Assembly: GCF_009649785.1 (NCBI RefSeq)
Contig: NZ_WJOK01000015.1
Span: forward strand, 62,001 to 126,000
DNA length: 64,000 nucleotides
Direction of reading: 5' to 3'
From: Agrobacterium tumefaciens
GTDB lineage: Bacteria; Pseudomonadota; Alphaproteobacteria; Rhizobiales; Rhizobiaceae
The position numbers and the translations under genes were made by a program. Positions 17,020 through 26,203 of the stretch are shown here, piece by piece (position 1 is the first letter of the stretch; each line of letters starts with the position of its first letter). A model generated the notes under the pieces. It did no database searches. It saw only the letters and a list, made by a program, of their open reading frames with translations, and was not told the DNA's origin.

Positions 17020-17714
17020 GCGCGTGACTGCCCTTGTACCCAATAACCAACCGCCGTAATCCGGGACTTGTCGATGCCACATATATCGCGAAAATGTCGA
17101 CGGCATTCCGCAACTGCTTTCGCTTCGCCTGCGATCCACACGTAGCCAGTATTCTCTGGAAAGGTCGCCGTTCGGGCGATGTCGACAAGCTCGGTTGCAT
17201 TGCGGGTTTTGCCGAATGATTCATGCCAGAAAACCGCGACATTTCCCCCAGCCGGAAGTTCGACGCGGTCCTCAACGGTGGGAATTTCGACATGCGCAAT
17301 AACAGTGCGATCGTGTGGCAACTCTTCCACGATCCGACTTATCGCCGGCAGGGCAGTGTAGTCACCGATTAGGAGAATTGCACCTTGACAAGGCGGATCA
17401 AAGCGCGAACGAGGCAGGTAGATTTCTATTGCATCGCCAACACAGGCCCGTTGAGCCCATTCAGTGGCGATACCGACGTCATGCTTGACAAAATCGACCG
17501 TGAGGCAGCGATTGTCCATGTCCCATCGCCGTACGGTGAAATAACGACCCGCAGTCGTCATGTCCGGCTTTGTGAATGACAACCAGATAAATTCGTCGGG
17601 TGCATCTGTGCTGCAAAAATGCGCTAGATCCTCTCCACCAAGCACTATACGCACCATTGACGGGGTAAGGCACACTCGCGACAAAACAGTCGCCCGCATT
17701 GACGCTGTACTCAA
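17016..17714 (-). CDS. Siderophore-interacting protein (FAD-binding ferric-siderophore reductase, ViuB type)
   Basis: A 232-residue cytoplasmic flavoprotein. The FAD-binding part has the motif RYFTVRRWD (family R-x-Y-T-x-R) and a DFVKHD...ATEWAQRACVGDAIEI segment. The C-terminal NAD(P)H-binding part has LLIGDYTALPAISRIVEELP and ends YVWIAGEAKAVAECRRHFRD, also typical. It reduces Fe3+-siderophore after import and frees the iron. The start is probably TTG 17714, which overlaps the binding-protein stop and has GGGGA nearby; ATG 17699 has no visible ribosome site. It sits inside the uptake operon, so import and reduction are expressed together. Confidence 0.88.
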   Translation of the reverse strand: MSTASMRATVLSRVCLTPSMVRIVLGGEDLAHFCSTDAPDEFIWLSFTKPDMTTAGRYFTVRRWDMDNRCLTVDFVKHDVGIATEWAQRACVGDAIEIYLPRSRFDPPCQGAILLIGDYTALPAISRIVEELPHDRTVIAHVEIPTVEDRVELPAGGNVAVFWHESFGKTRNATELVDIARTATFPENTGYVWIAGEAKAVAECRRHFRDICGIDKSRITAVGYWVQGQSRA

Positions 17715-18718
17715 CGGTCTATCCCCACGCTGTGTTTTGAAGTGCCCTCGAGACGACTTGCGAACTTCGGAAATCCATAGGGTATGGACAGAACACTTGG
17801 ATTGCAGGCGACCCACACCGCCAGTGGATCGTCGAGCGGGACATATCCACCATTCACGACCGGAGAGAACCGCTTGAACAGCGAATTCCCCTCCAGTTCC
17901 AGCCGCGCGCCCGGCGGGAACCATAAGATCAAGAGATCTGTCTCTATGGTATCCAGCAACTCCAGACTGATGCTGGCGACGATCTTCCGTCTTGTCGAAG
18001 ACGCGAAGGACAAGGCACTCGGCGCAATCCGTAAGCCGAGTTCCAATAGTGATGCGACCCGGCCGTCGGGCGGGAGGTAGACGTCGATGGCGTTGCTCGC
18101 CGGGAAGTAGTTGCCAAAGACGAACGTCCTGTCACGGATATGTGGATGAACCTTGGCAAGATCCCGCAGTTGGACTTTGGTCGCTGAAATCAGGTCGCTT
18201 GCTTGTCCGGAGAGCCCAATTGCGGCGCCTGCCAGTTCCGTGATTTCCTTCCAGTCCGCCTGCAAGGGGCCGGATCGATAGGCGACCGTTGGAGCAATTT
18301 GCTGTAGGCGGTGCCAGGCCTGGGCATTGATGTTCGTCCGAATTGCCAGAATGAGGTCGGGCTTGAGCAGGGCGAGTGCCTCGTAGTCGATCAGGCCCTG
18401 GTTCAGAAGCGTAGGCTTGGCATCACCGATTTTATTTGCGACCCACGGCAGGACGCCATTTGGAAACTGGCCGTAGCTGGGCATTGCAATCGGCGTGACG
18501 CCGAGAGCCAGCAAGGCATCTTCGCCGCCCCAACCCAATGTGACAATGCGCCTAGGCGGTTCGGGGATGATGGTTGTCCCAAATGCATGCGAAACGGATA
18601 CAGGAAAATGCCTGTCGAACGACGTAGCCGAAGCAGACCATCCGAACGAAACGGTCGCTCCCAGAGCCGCCATAAGGAAATTCCGCCGCTCAAGCACGGC
18701 GTCCTTCTTTTCTTTCAC
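17711..18718 (-). CDS. Iron-siderophore periplasmic binding protein (FecB/FhuD type)
   Basis: About 335 residues. A twin-arginine-like signal RRNFLMAALGATVSFGWSASA is near the N-terminus, suggesting Tat export. The mature part has PPRRIVTLGWGGEDALLALGVTPIAMPSYG and YEALALLKPDLILAI, both typical of class III binding proteins. A GTG at 18718 with GAGG upstream is the likely start; an ATG at 18775 would lie within the receptor gene. It carries the ferric siderophore from the outer-membrane receptor to the FecCD permeases. Hydroxamate-type siderophores are plausible given FhuD-like features, but this is inference. Confidence 0.88.
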   Translation of the reverse strand: MKEKKDAVLERRNFLMAALGATVSFGWSASATSFDRHFPVSVSHAFGTTIIPEPPRRIVTLGWGGEDALLALGVTPIAMPSYGQFPNGVLPWVANKIGDAKPTLLNQGLIDYEALALLKPDLILAIRTNINAQAWHRLQQIAPTVAYRSGPLQADWKEITELAGAAIGLSGQASDLISATKVQLRDLAKVHPHIRDRTFVFGNYFPASNAIDVYLPPDGRVASLLELGLRIAPSALSFASSTRRKIVASISLELLDTIETDLLILWFPPGARLELEGNSLFKRFSPVVNGGYVPLDDPLAVWVACNPSVLSIPYGFPKFASRLEGTSKHSVGIDR

Positions 18719-18728
18719 GATCAGGACC

Positions 18729-21209
18729 TCAGAACGTTGCTTTAAGGCTGAGCGTGATAGTCCGGGGATCGCCATACATGCTACCCCAACCCGGGGCTCC
18801 CACCGTCTGATAGTACCGCGTGTCGAAGAGGTTATCGACGCTCAGAGCCGCCTGGACGTTTTCGTTGAACTTGTAGCCGACCCGGGCACCAAGAACGGCA
18901 AAGGGTTCCTGGGTAACCCTGGTAGTTCCAACTGTTCGGCTTGTCTCCGACTGGAAGCGGACACCGGCTCCGACTGTCAAACCTTCTAACTGTTCCGTAA
19001 AACTGTAGTCACCCCAGATCTTGATCAGATGGTCAGGCGTAATTGTCCTGTTGAAAGCGTAGTCTTCTTCACCCGCGATGAGCGTCTTGTGTGTGTAGGT
19101 GTAGGATGCGGCCACCTGCAAGTTGGAGAACAACTCCCCGCTTAATTCGAGCTCAACACCTTCGCTTCGGACTTTTCCTCCCGCAATGGAGCATTCGCCG
19201 GTTGGGGAAGAAGCACATGGATAATTGTCATCATCGAAAACGGCACGGTTCTTTGTCGTACTGCGGAAAAGCGAAACCGACGTGTTCGCCCGCCCGTCAA
19301 GCACATTCCCCTTGATCCCGATTTCGTAATTGTTGCCAAGGATTGGGTCGAGCGTCTGTCCCGAAGCATCGACGTTCGTCTGCGGCTGGAAAATATCCGT
19401 GTAGCTCGCATATACCGACCAGTTGTTGTCGAGATCGTAGACAATGCCTGCATAAGGGGTGAAAACACCTTTCTCCTGATAGGAAGAAGACGGGACACCG
19501 GGCTCGTGACTAACCGACCGGTGTTTGTACCAGCTCACGCGGCCGCCCAGAATAACGGCCAGCGGATCCGTCAGGCTCAGCCGGGTCATGCCGTAGAGTG
19601 CCTGCTGCTCGATCGTGTTTCGTGTGTTGCCGCCATTAATGCGATTGGCGATGATGAAGTTGTCATCAACTTCGGGAATAGAAATGGGATCAAAGACGTT
19701 CTGGGCAATTCCCAGTCGTGCGACGGCGAATTCGTTATCGCTAACCAGTCTGTTGATGCTGCCCCCCAGAATGACGTCGTGGGTACGGCCGAACAGATCC
19801 AGTTTTCCATCGAGATAGCTGTCGAAAGCCACGTTCGATGTTTCCATGTCAAAAAGGCTACCCATCATAGAAGAGCCGGCAAGGGTTGTCGGGTTGATGG
19901 CGCCAACGGAGTACTCGTATTTCACGTCATGCTGCTCGCGCCAGTAATCGACGGAGGTCTTCCACTTCCAGTTCTCATTGATGTCATGGGTGACGTCCGC
20001 GAACAGCGATACCTGATCGGTGTCCCAGTAGTTCCAGCTCTGGCCAAGGCAGGTATCGCGAGAAAGTCCAAGATCGGACCCATCACTATAGTGCGGCAGT
20101 CCCGTGAAGCAGGGGGTCGACGTCCGGTGTTTGTAGCTGCCTCCGAACGCCACGGTCGTATTATCTGTTATGTCGGCCTCAAGGATCCCGTAAAGAAAAA
20201 CGTTACGGCTTTTCGCGGTATCGGTGAAGTAGTCGCGGTCATTGAATGAACCTACAATGCGACCCCGCAATGATCCTGGCTCATTTAGGGGACCGGTCGC
20301 ATCGACTTCGGTTCGATAGTTCTGGAACGAACCGATATCCTGGGAGACCGAAAGCTGGCGCTTGTCGAGCGGCCGTTTCCTGACCATGTTGACCGTCGCA
20401 CCGGGATATCCGACGCCTTGGAGCAAACCGGCTGCGCCACGCAAAACCTCAACGCGATCGAACGCTGCCATGTCTTCGCTGAAACTGTTCGCCTGCGCGT
20501 AATAGGTGCTGCGGGCAACGCCATCATATTGCATCGTGTCAACGACCGAACCACGTGAATAGACATATCTCGACCCCATCGGGCTGTCGTAGAGCGAAAT
20601 GCCCGGGGCCTCTTCGAGCGCATCATCGATCGTCGCAACATTCCGATCGTCCATCTGCTTACGTGTGACCACTGAAACGGCTTGGGGGATACGGCGTATT
20701 TCCTGCTCGCCCTTGCCGATTGTGGCGTTTGCAGCCGTGTAGGAGCCAGTTCCCTCTGTGGTCGCACCGTGACTTTGAACCGTAATGGTTTCGAGCACTG
20801 TCGAGTCATCCACCGCGGCGCCAGCGTTCGACATCGCTGAGGGACTGACTATGGTTACGGTATTGGCGGCGGTGAAGCGGTAGGACAGTCCCGTGCCTGC
20901 GAGAAGCCTGCCGAGTGCCTCATCCCGGCTGAGACTTCCCGAGACACCGGGCGATGTTTTGCCGCGCACCAGGCTGGCCGGATAAAGAACCTGAAGGTTG
21001 GAGCGGTCACCGAAGCGGGAAATCGCGGTTCCGAGCGCGCCTGACGGGACGGAATAACTGATAGTGGCGGATGCCTGCTGCGCCGCTGCGGGCCGAACAA
21101 TGGTAACATCCATCAAGGAAATCACCGTTGACGCCAGAAGTGCCAAACCCAACCCGCCGATCCGTCTGTTTGCCTTGCCGGATGACCTGTCCCCAAACTG
21201 CTTCACCAT
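18729..21209 (-). CDS. TonB-dependent siderophore receptor with N-terminal signalling (STN) domain
   Basis: An 826-residue outer-membrane transducer. After a signal peptide (cleavage near RPAAAQ, about residue 44) comes the secretin/TonB short N-terminal domain (ISYSVPSGALGTAISRFGDRSNLQVLYPASLV...AGTGLSYRFTAANTVTIV). A TonB-box-like ETITVQS follows, then the plug (IRRIPQAVSVVTRKQMDDR...DDALEEAPGI) and a beta-barrel ending NLFDTRYYQTVG...PRTITLSLKATF, a C-terminal Phe. The STN domain means ligand binding is relayed to the FecR-type protein encoded upstream. Similarity is to FhuA/FoxA/FpvA-type receptors. ATG 21209 starts the signal peptide; the longer frame upstream adds an unrelated segment. 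Confidence 0.93.
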   Translation of the reverse strand: MVKQFGDRSSGKANRRIGGLGLALLASTVISLMDVTIVRPAAAQQASATISYSVPSGALGTAISRFGDRSNLQVLYPASLVRGKTSPGVSGSLSRDEALGRLLAGTGLSYRFTAANTVTIVSPSAMSNAGAAVDDSTVLETITVQSHGATTEGTGSYTAANATIGKGEQEIRRIPQAVSVVTRKQMDDRNVATIDDALEEAPGISLYDSPMGSRYVYSRGSVVDTMQYDGVARSTYYAQANSFSEDMAAFDRVEVLRGAAGLLQGVGYPGATVNMVRKRPLDKRQLSVSQDIGSFQNYRTEVDATGPLNEPGSLRGRIVGSFNDRDYFTDTAKSRNVFLYGILEADITDNTTVAFGGSYKHRTSTPCFTGLPHYSDGSDLGLSRDTCLGQSWNYWDTDQVSLFADVTHDINENWKWKTSVDYWREQHDVKYEYSVGAINPTTLAGSSMMGSLFDMETSNVAFDSYLDGKLDLFGRTHDVILGGSINRLVSDNEFAVARLGIAQNVFDPISIPEVDDNFIIANRINGGNTRNTIEQQALYGMTRLSLTDPLAVILGGRVSWYKHRSVSHEPGVPSSSYQEKGVFTPYAGIVYDLDNNWSVYASYTDIFQPQTNVDASGQTLDPILGNNYEIGIKGNVLDGRANTSVSLFRSTTKNRAVFDDDNYPCASSPTGECSIAGGKVRSEGVELELSGELFSNLQVAASYTYTHKTLIAGEEDYAFNRTITPDHLIKIWGDYSFTEQLEGLTVGAGVRFQSETSRTVGTTRVTQEPFAVLGARVGYKFNENVQAALSVDNLFDTRYYQTVGAPGWGSMYGDPRTITLSLKATF

Positions 21210-21374
21210 AGCCCCTGTCAAACTCCTGTCCTTGCGTATTTCACGAGTGCAAACGCACCCGTCCGATGCAAAGACGGATTTCGAGGTACACCACCTCACC
21301 CCCAAAGTGGAAAATAATCGTCAAGTTTTGATAAAGGGTCGAAATGGGAGGAAAACTCAGCCCGCCCCTCTTAT

Positions 21375-22337
21375 TCAAGCAGGATGCAGAACAACCAGCC
21401 AGGGAGACAGCTGGAAGGTTCGAACCGGCAAAGTCGTCCGGATCGCTTCAAGCACGCCATCAGGATTGCTGATGTCAAAAATGCCGCTCACGCGCATATT
21501 CAGCAGACGACTTTCAGTGACCTGGATGGTGCCCGAACGATAACGGTTCACGTCGGCAAGAACCTGTCGCAGCGGGCGATCCTCAAAAATCAGCTTACCG
21601 CGCCGCCATGCAGTTTCAGATTCCACATCGACGGGTTGAACCTTGCCAAGCCGTTCATCGTCATAGGTGACATATTCCCCGGCATTGACGACGGTATCGG
21701 AGTGATCCGGTCCTATGACGGAAACAGCACTCTCTTCGACGGATACGGTCACGGTGCCGGACCATTCGTGAATGACGAAGCGCGTTCCCAAGGCAGTAGT
21801 ACTGCCATTGGCAATCAGAACGGTGAAGGGGCGTCTGGCATCCTTGGCAACATCAAAAAAGGCACGGCCGCGAAGAAGGCGTACAGTACGGACCGCATCG
21901 GTATAGGCCAGGGAGATCGCGCTGTCCGCATCCAGTTCGACCGTCGTTCCGTCGACAAGGGTTACACTGCGCAGTTCACCCGTTCCGGTAAAATGATCGC
22001 TCGTCAGGAAATCCGGCGGACCTGCGACCAAGACAACGGCGCCTACGGCGACAGCGGAAGCACCTCCGGCTAGAAAGGCACGGCGAGATGCCAGCGGGCG
22101 ACGGGGTGTTTGTCCAACCGCGCTCTTGCGTGGATCGGGAATCCGGTCAAGATCGGACCAGATGCCACCAAGCTTGGCATATTCAGTAAGGTTCAGAGGA
22201 TCGGAGGCCATCCATGCGACGTGATCGGCCCGTTCCGCTTCGGTTGCATCGCCTGAATTTAGGCGCACAAACCAAGCCAGCGCCTCATCGCGCGATTTTT
22301 TTCTTCTATCGTTGTTCGTTGTTGCCATAGTGGCCAC
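21375..22337 (-). CDS. FecR-type anti-sigma factor / transmembrane sensor
   Basis: A 320-residue protein. The N-terminal DUF4880-type sigma-binding region reads DEALAWFVRLNSGDATEAERADHVAWMASDPLN. A membrane segment covers about residues 88-110, and the periplasmic FecR domain follows (VTLVDGTTVELDADSAISLAYTD and GRAFFDVAKDARRPFTVLIANG). In the family it binds the STN domain of the receptor and activates the cognate FecI. A GTG at 22337 with GGAAA upstream is the likely start; an ATG three codons later is possible. It lies between the sigma-factor and receptor genes as in fec-type loci. Confidence 0.92.
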   Translation of the reverse strand: MATMATTNNDRRKKSRDEALAWFVRLNSGDATEAERADHVAWMASDPLNLTEYAKLGGIWSDLDRIPDPRKSAVGQTPRRPLASRRAFLAGGASAVAVGAVVLVAGPPDFLTSDHFTGTGELRSVTLVDGTTVELDADSAISLAYTDAVRTVRLLRGRAFFDVAKDARRPFTVLIANGSTTALGTRFVIHEWSGTVTVSVEESAVSVIGPDHSDTVVNAGEYVTYDDERLGKVQPVDVESETAWRRGKLIFEDRPLRQVLADVNRYRSGTIQVTESRLLNMRVSGIFDISNPDGVLEAIRTTLPVRTFQLSPWLVVLHPA

Positions 22338-22450
22338 CGGCTGTTTCCTTGCGCAAGCTGAGCCAACGTTTTCCGAACCAGATATCCGACATATAGACGA
22401 ATCTGACCGGACAGCACCTCACCCATGCCGCGCATATTTCTTCGAAACTT

Positions 22451-22963
22451 CTAGTCAATGAGATCGCCAAGCCGGTCCCGCAAGTGCGCAAGCGCCTTCA
22501 TAACCAACTTTTCGACGGCGCTTTTTGTTATCTTCAAGTCGCGGGCGATTTCGGCATGGCTCAATCCATCAAACTTGTGCATCAGGAAAACCTGTCGTTG
22601 TCGCGGGGTCAATTCTGAAATGGCCTGTTCAAGGCTGCCGAGACGCTGGCGGTAATCCACGACCCTTTCCGGCGACGGTCTATCATCGGCGGAATCAGGA
22701 AGCTCTACAGAAGATAAATATCGCTCAAGCGACCGCCGGCCGCGAATGTGATCCGTTGCCTGATTATCGGCCATTCGAAAAAGATAGGATCGCGGGTTCT
22801 TGATGTCAGTTTCGACGGGAATGCTCTGAAGTCGCAGGAACGTATCCTGCAACACATCGTCAGCATCCACATCGCGACCATGGCGACGAGAGAGATGCCT
22901 CAACAGTTCTCCATAGCTGGCTGCGAAGCTCTCAAGTATATTTTTCTTTTTGTCTCCGACCAT
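22451..22963 (-). CDS. FecI-type ECF sigma factor
   Basis: A 170-residue sigma-70 family protein. Region 2 reads DADDVLQDTFLRLQ and NPRSYLFRMADNQATDHIRGRR; region 4 reads LEQAISELTPRQRQVFLMHKFDGLSHAEIARDLKITKSAVEKLVMKALAHLR. It has no region 1 or 3. By family it transcribes the receptor operon when the FecR protein signals siderophore binding. ATG 22963 is used; a TTG seven codons upstream is possible. A 113-bp gap separates it from fecR. Confidence 0.93.
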   Translation of the reverse strand: MVGDKKKNILESFAASYGELLRHLSRRHGRDVDADDVLQDTFLRLQSIPVETDIKNPRSYLFRMADNQATDHIRGRRSLERYLSSVELPDSADDRPSPERVVDYRQRLGSLEQAISELTPRQRQVFLMHKFDGLSHAEIARDLKITKSAVEKLVMKALAHLRDRLGDLID

Positions 22964-22966
22964 TTT

Positions 22967-22983
22967 TTTAGAACCGTTCGACA
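22967..22983. promoter_or_regulatory. Weak candidate Irr-type iron-control box at the sigma-factor start
   Basis: TTTAGAA-CCG-TTCGACA resembles the alphaproteobacterial Irr box consensus as I recall it (TTTAGAA-N3-TTCTAAA), matching 12 of 14 defined positions. It lies just upstream of the sigma-factor ATG. Position and match make iron control plausible; the consensus is from memory. Confidence 0.3.
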
Positions 22984-23502
22984 ATTCTCGACATGGATAT
23001 TTGAGCAGTGCCCTCTAGGGTCGAGTTGTCTCCATCATGCAGTACGACAGTGAAGCCTGGTAAAGGCCTCACTTTCTCCTTTAGCAAAACTTTCCATAAA
23101 AAATCCAGTTATATGGCGAGGTGGAATTCGGTTTGAAACTTCCTCGTCCCCTTGCACTTCCCGACTGAGCCTTGGTCCGATAGCAACCCGCTCGCCCGGA
23201 GCTTTGAGGAATTCGTCATAACGCTCGCCACCCTTGCCGCGCCCGGCGGCCTGAGCTGCGTCCGGAAGAGAAGTGGTCGAGGCCAGCCAGAAGCGGACAA
23301 ACAACGCGATGGCAGTTTCGGCAATCAGCGAATCCGAGTGCCCACGCCGTTCGGTAAAATCCGCGAGGCGGCGCGAGCAAGATGTGTGCGTGAATGCGCT
23401 TGGGATGGTCCAAAGTTTGTAAACACCTTTTCCCATTTGCGAGGGAGCCGGGAATGGTCGAGTGCCTTGGGGAGAGCAAAGCAGCCCCTTGGACTTGGCC
23501 GG
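22984..23502. other. Intergenic region with one unrecognised leftward frame
   Basis: About 520 bases between the sigma-factor gene and the SDR pseudogene. A leftward frame at 23035-23436 could encode 133 residues with an internal stretch AETAIALFVRFWLASTTSLPDAAQ that looks protein-like, but I do not recognise a family and see no ribosome site. It may be the remains of a gene in this decayed stretch. Confidence 0.35.
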
Positions 23503-23985
23503 TCAGGCTGCTGTGTTCTGGCCGGGAGGAACGGCAAGTGCAACCGCGTCAGCGCCGGCGGGAAAGCGGAGCTAGCCGCTGGCATCATGCACGACTGCCC
23601 AGATTGCATCGGCGACGTCCGTTTCCCTTGTTGTCAGCGCAGGGTTTGCAAATGCCTCGAAAACCGGTCTTGCGAAATCGGCATAGGCCGCAGGGATCAT
23701 GCCCCCGAACCGAACTGTTTTGCCCGGAGCTTTTCGTCGGTGCGTAGCCAAGCTCAACGACCTTTGCGCGTAGTTCAAAGTACGCCAGTTGATACGCCAG
23801 CAAGCCGGTGAAGCCTTCGATGACTTGCTTGCTTGCCGTGTAGGCGGCCGCCAACGGCATCGCTGCCAGCGTCACCCTGGATGTGACGTTGACGATGATG
23901 CCCGAACGACGCTCGCGCATTTGGGGAATGACAGCCTGCACCATGGCCATAACGCCCAATGTGTTCGTCTCGAAAAGGCAGTCAG
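23503..23985 (-). pseudogene. Short-chain dehydrogenase pseudogene, N-terminus deleted, frameshift and in-frame stop
   Basis: The readable parts are LFETNTLGVMAMVQAVIPQMRERRSGIIVNVTS, the catalytic region AAYTASKQVIEGFTG (Y-x-x-x-K) and LRAKVVELGYAPT. After about 23735 the frame is lost and resumes in another as GGMIPAAYADFARPVFEAFANPALTTRETDVADAIWAVVHDASG. A TAG at about 23572-23574 replaces the usual CAG, and then LRFPAGADAVALA continues to the TGA at 23503. The Rossmann N-terminus is gone: at about 23985 the sequence switches to the divergent DoxX gene. Confidence 0.82.
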
Positions 23986-24251
23986 ATCTCATACCCATGC
24001 CGCAGGTGATGGCGACGGCTTCAGGGATTGCCGAACTCGTTCTTCCTGTCTTGCTGGTGTTTGGCCTTTTCACACGTTATTCCGCGCTTGGCCTGCTGGT
24101 CATGACGGCAGTGATCCAGCTGACAGTTCCAGACGGCTGGGCCAATTTTCATCTTCCCTGGGCCGCCATGGCACTGACCCTTGTCGTGTACGGGGGTGGC
24201 AGGATTGCGATTGACTACTTCGTCAAACTGCGTCGAGATTCACTCATTTGA
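23985..24251 (+). pseudogene. DoxX-family membrane protein fragment, N-terminus deleted
   Basis: The frame to 24251 reads GIAELVLPVLLVFGLFTRYSALGLLVMTAVIQLTVPDGW, then a last membrane segment (WAAMALTLVVYGGGRIAIDYF), the C-terminal half of a DoxX protein. The first membrane segments are missing; the frame enters directly from the truncated SDR gene on the other strand. A short product from ATG 23997 is possible but would be incomplete. Confidence 0.75.
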
Positions 24252-24621
24252 GGGTAATGACTGTTACTGAGCGGCTTCGCCAATCGCCACCAGCGAAGGT
24301 TGCACAACATCTCTCACTCGCTGTCTATCACTTTGAACGGTAAGAAGTTCGCTCGGAGTGGGGGCTGGCCATGATAGAAACGAGGGTAGTCTGGGCAACA
24401 CTACGTATCGATATTGAATCGGTCCAATCCAGTCTATTATGGAACTTAGAGCATTCTCGATAACAGCATGCGGTCGACGCTGTGATTGGTTCGATGTCAC
24501 ACGCTGTTGATGGGGGTACGAACCCACCGCACGTCATTTGTTGTCAGACTTTCTGGAGCATTCCGATTGGCTTAGAAACACAGTGGAATGGACTCATTCG
24601 AAAATTATTGGTGAATTTCGT
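24252..24621. other. Intergenic region without a recognised gene
   Basis: About 370 bases between the DoxX fragment and the end of the toxin gene. No frame resembles a known family on either strand, and base composition is lower in G+C than nearby genes. It may be decayed mobile DNA. Confidence 0.4.
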
Positions 24622-25412
<791 letters not shown>

Positions 25413-25436
25413 GGGAAACTCCTATCCAAGCGCATT

Positions 25437-25489
25437 TATATAGCGTAACGACATTATCTTCACAAGCGGCGTAAAGATAATGTCGTTAC
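25437..25489 (-). promoter_or_regulatory. Toxin-antitoxin promoter with perfect 16-bp inverted-repeat operator
   Basis: The arms GTAACGACATTATCTT (25445-25460) and AAGATAATGTCGTTAC (25474-25489) are perfect inverted copies with a 13-bp spacer. On the minus strand, TTGTGA (25465-25460) and TATATA (25442-25437) are 17 bp apart, good -35 and -10 candidates, and the gene-proximal arm fills the space between them. A bound antitoxin would therefore block polymerase. Confidence 0.8.
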
Positions 25490-25545
25490 ATTCGCCTGCG
25501 GACGAGCGCACGACAGACGCCGGCTTGAAGCATAACCTCATGGGA

Positions 25546-26023
25546 TGTTGTCACGTTAAGTTACCTAGGCCGAGAAAGGTAGCGGCTCGAATTTTCAAGC
25601 GATGCAGGCAGCAATTTTCGATGCATCGAACGCTTCCAGGCGGTAGCGAATTGTTTGTGCGGCGCGGCGGCGGGCGGAAACAGAAAAGCGATGTGGGTAG
25701 CGCAGTGCATAGAAACGAACCGTTGCAATGCTCCTGGCGATTGGCGACCCTGCAGGGTTCGTTCTCGGTTGGAAACGGCAGATGGCTGTTCTCGGCCCGA
25801 TTGTTGAAGCTCTTGTGCGACCAATTGTTAAGGCCGGCAGCCACGTCCGCCTTTGCCGCGCTCGTAGGAGCGCAGACAGCGCTTCATCAAAGACACGAGT
25901 AGCCGCTTGGCCTACCTTTTTTCACGCCGCTTTTGTAAAATTTCTTCGAGAACGACGCCATCCTGATCGACTGCGCGTCCAATTCAAAACGTAGGCAACG
26001 GCAAGCCGGTTAGCGTGACAACA
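25546..26023 (-). mobile_element. Internally deleted and frameshifted IS6-family element
   Basis: On the minus strand one frame reads AVDQDGVVLEEILQKRREKR near 25980-25920 and another reads LNNWSHKSFNNRAENSH and then RERTLQGRQSPGALQRFVSMH near 25830-25720. These are the centre and C-terminus of IS6-family transposases, where AVDQDG...VL(D/E)EI and NNRAENSH are hallmarks. They are split by stops and frameshifts. The ends are inverted repeats: TGTTGTCACGTTAA (25546-25559) and its near-copy ending at 26023 (13 of 14). The N-terminal half of the transposase is missing, so the copy cannot move by itself. Confidence 0.72.
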
Positions 26024-26203
26024 CCTCTTGACGGGCTCGAAGGCCACTAGGCGCTGCAGGAGGCATACGCCGCCGCTCGGAAGACGTTGATCGCCAGCGG
26101 ATATCCTTGAGATAGGAACGCATAACCTTACTGATTGTGCAGGATTCAAGACAGCCGGAGCGCCCGGAATAGCCGTTATGTGCGTGAGGCACCTACGCCC
26201 CTG

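Noticed and set aside
23152-23811. Rightward 219-codon frame
   Set aside because: It lies opposite the SDR pseudogene, whose family sequence is clear on the minus strand; the rightward reading has no family resemblance.
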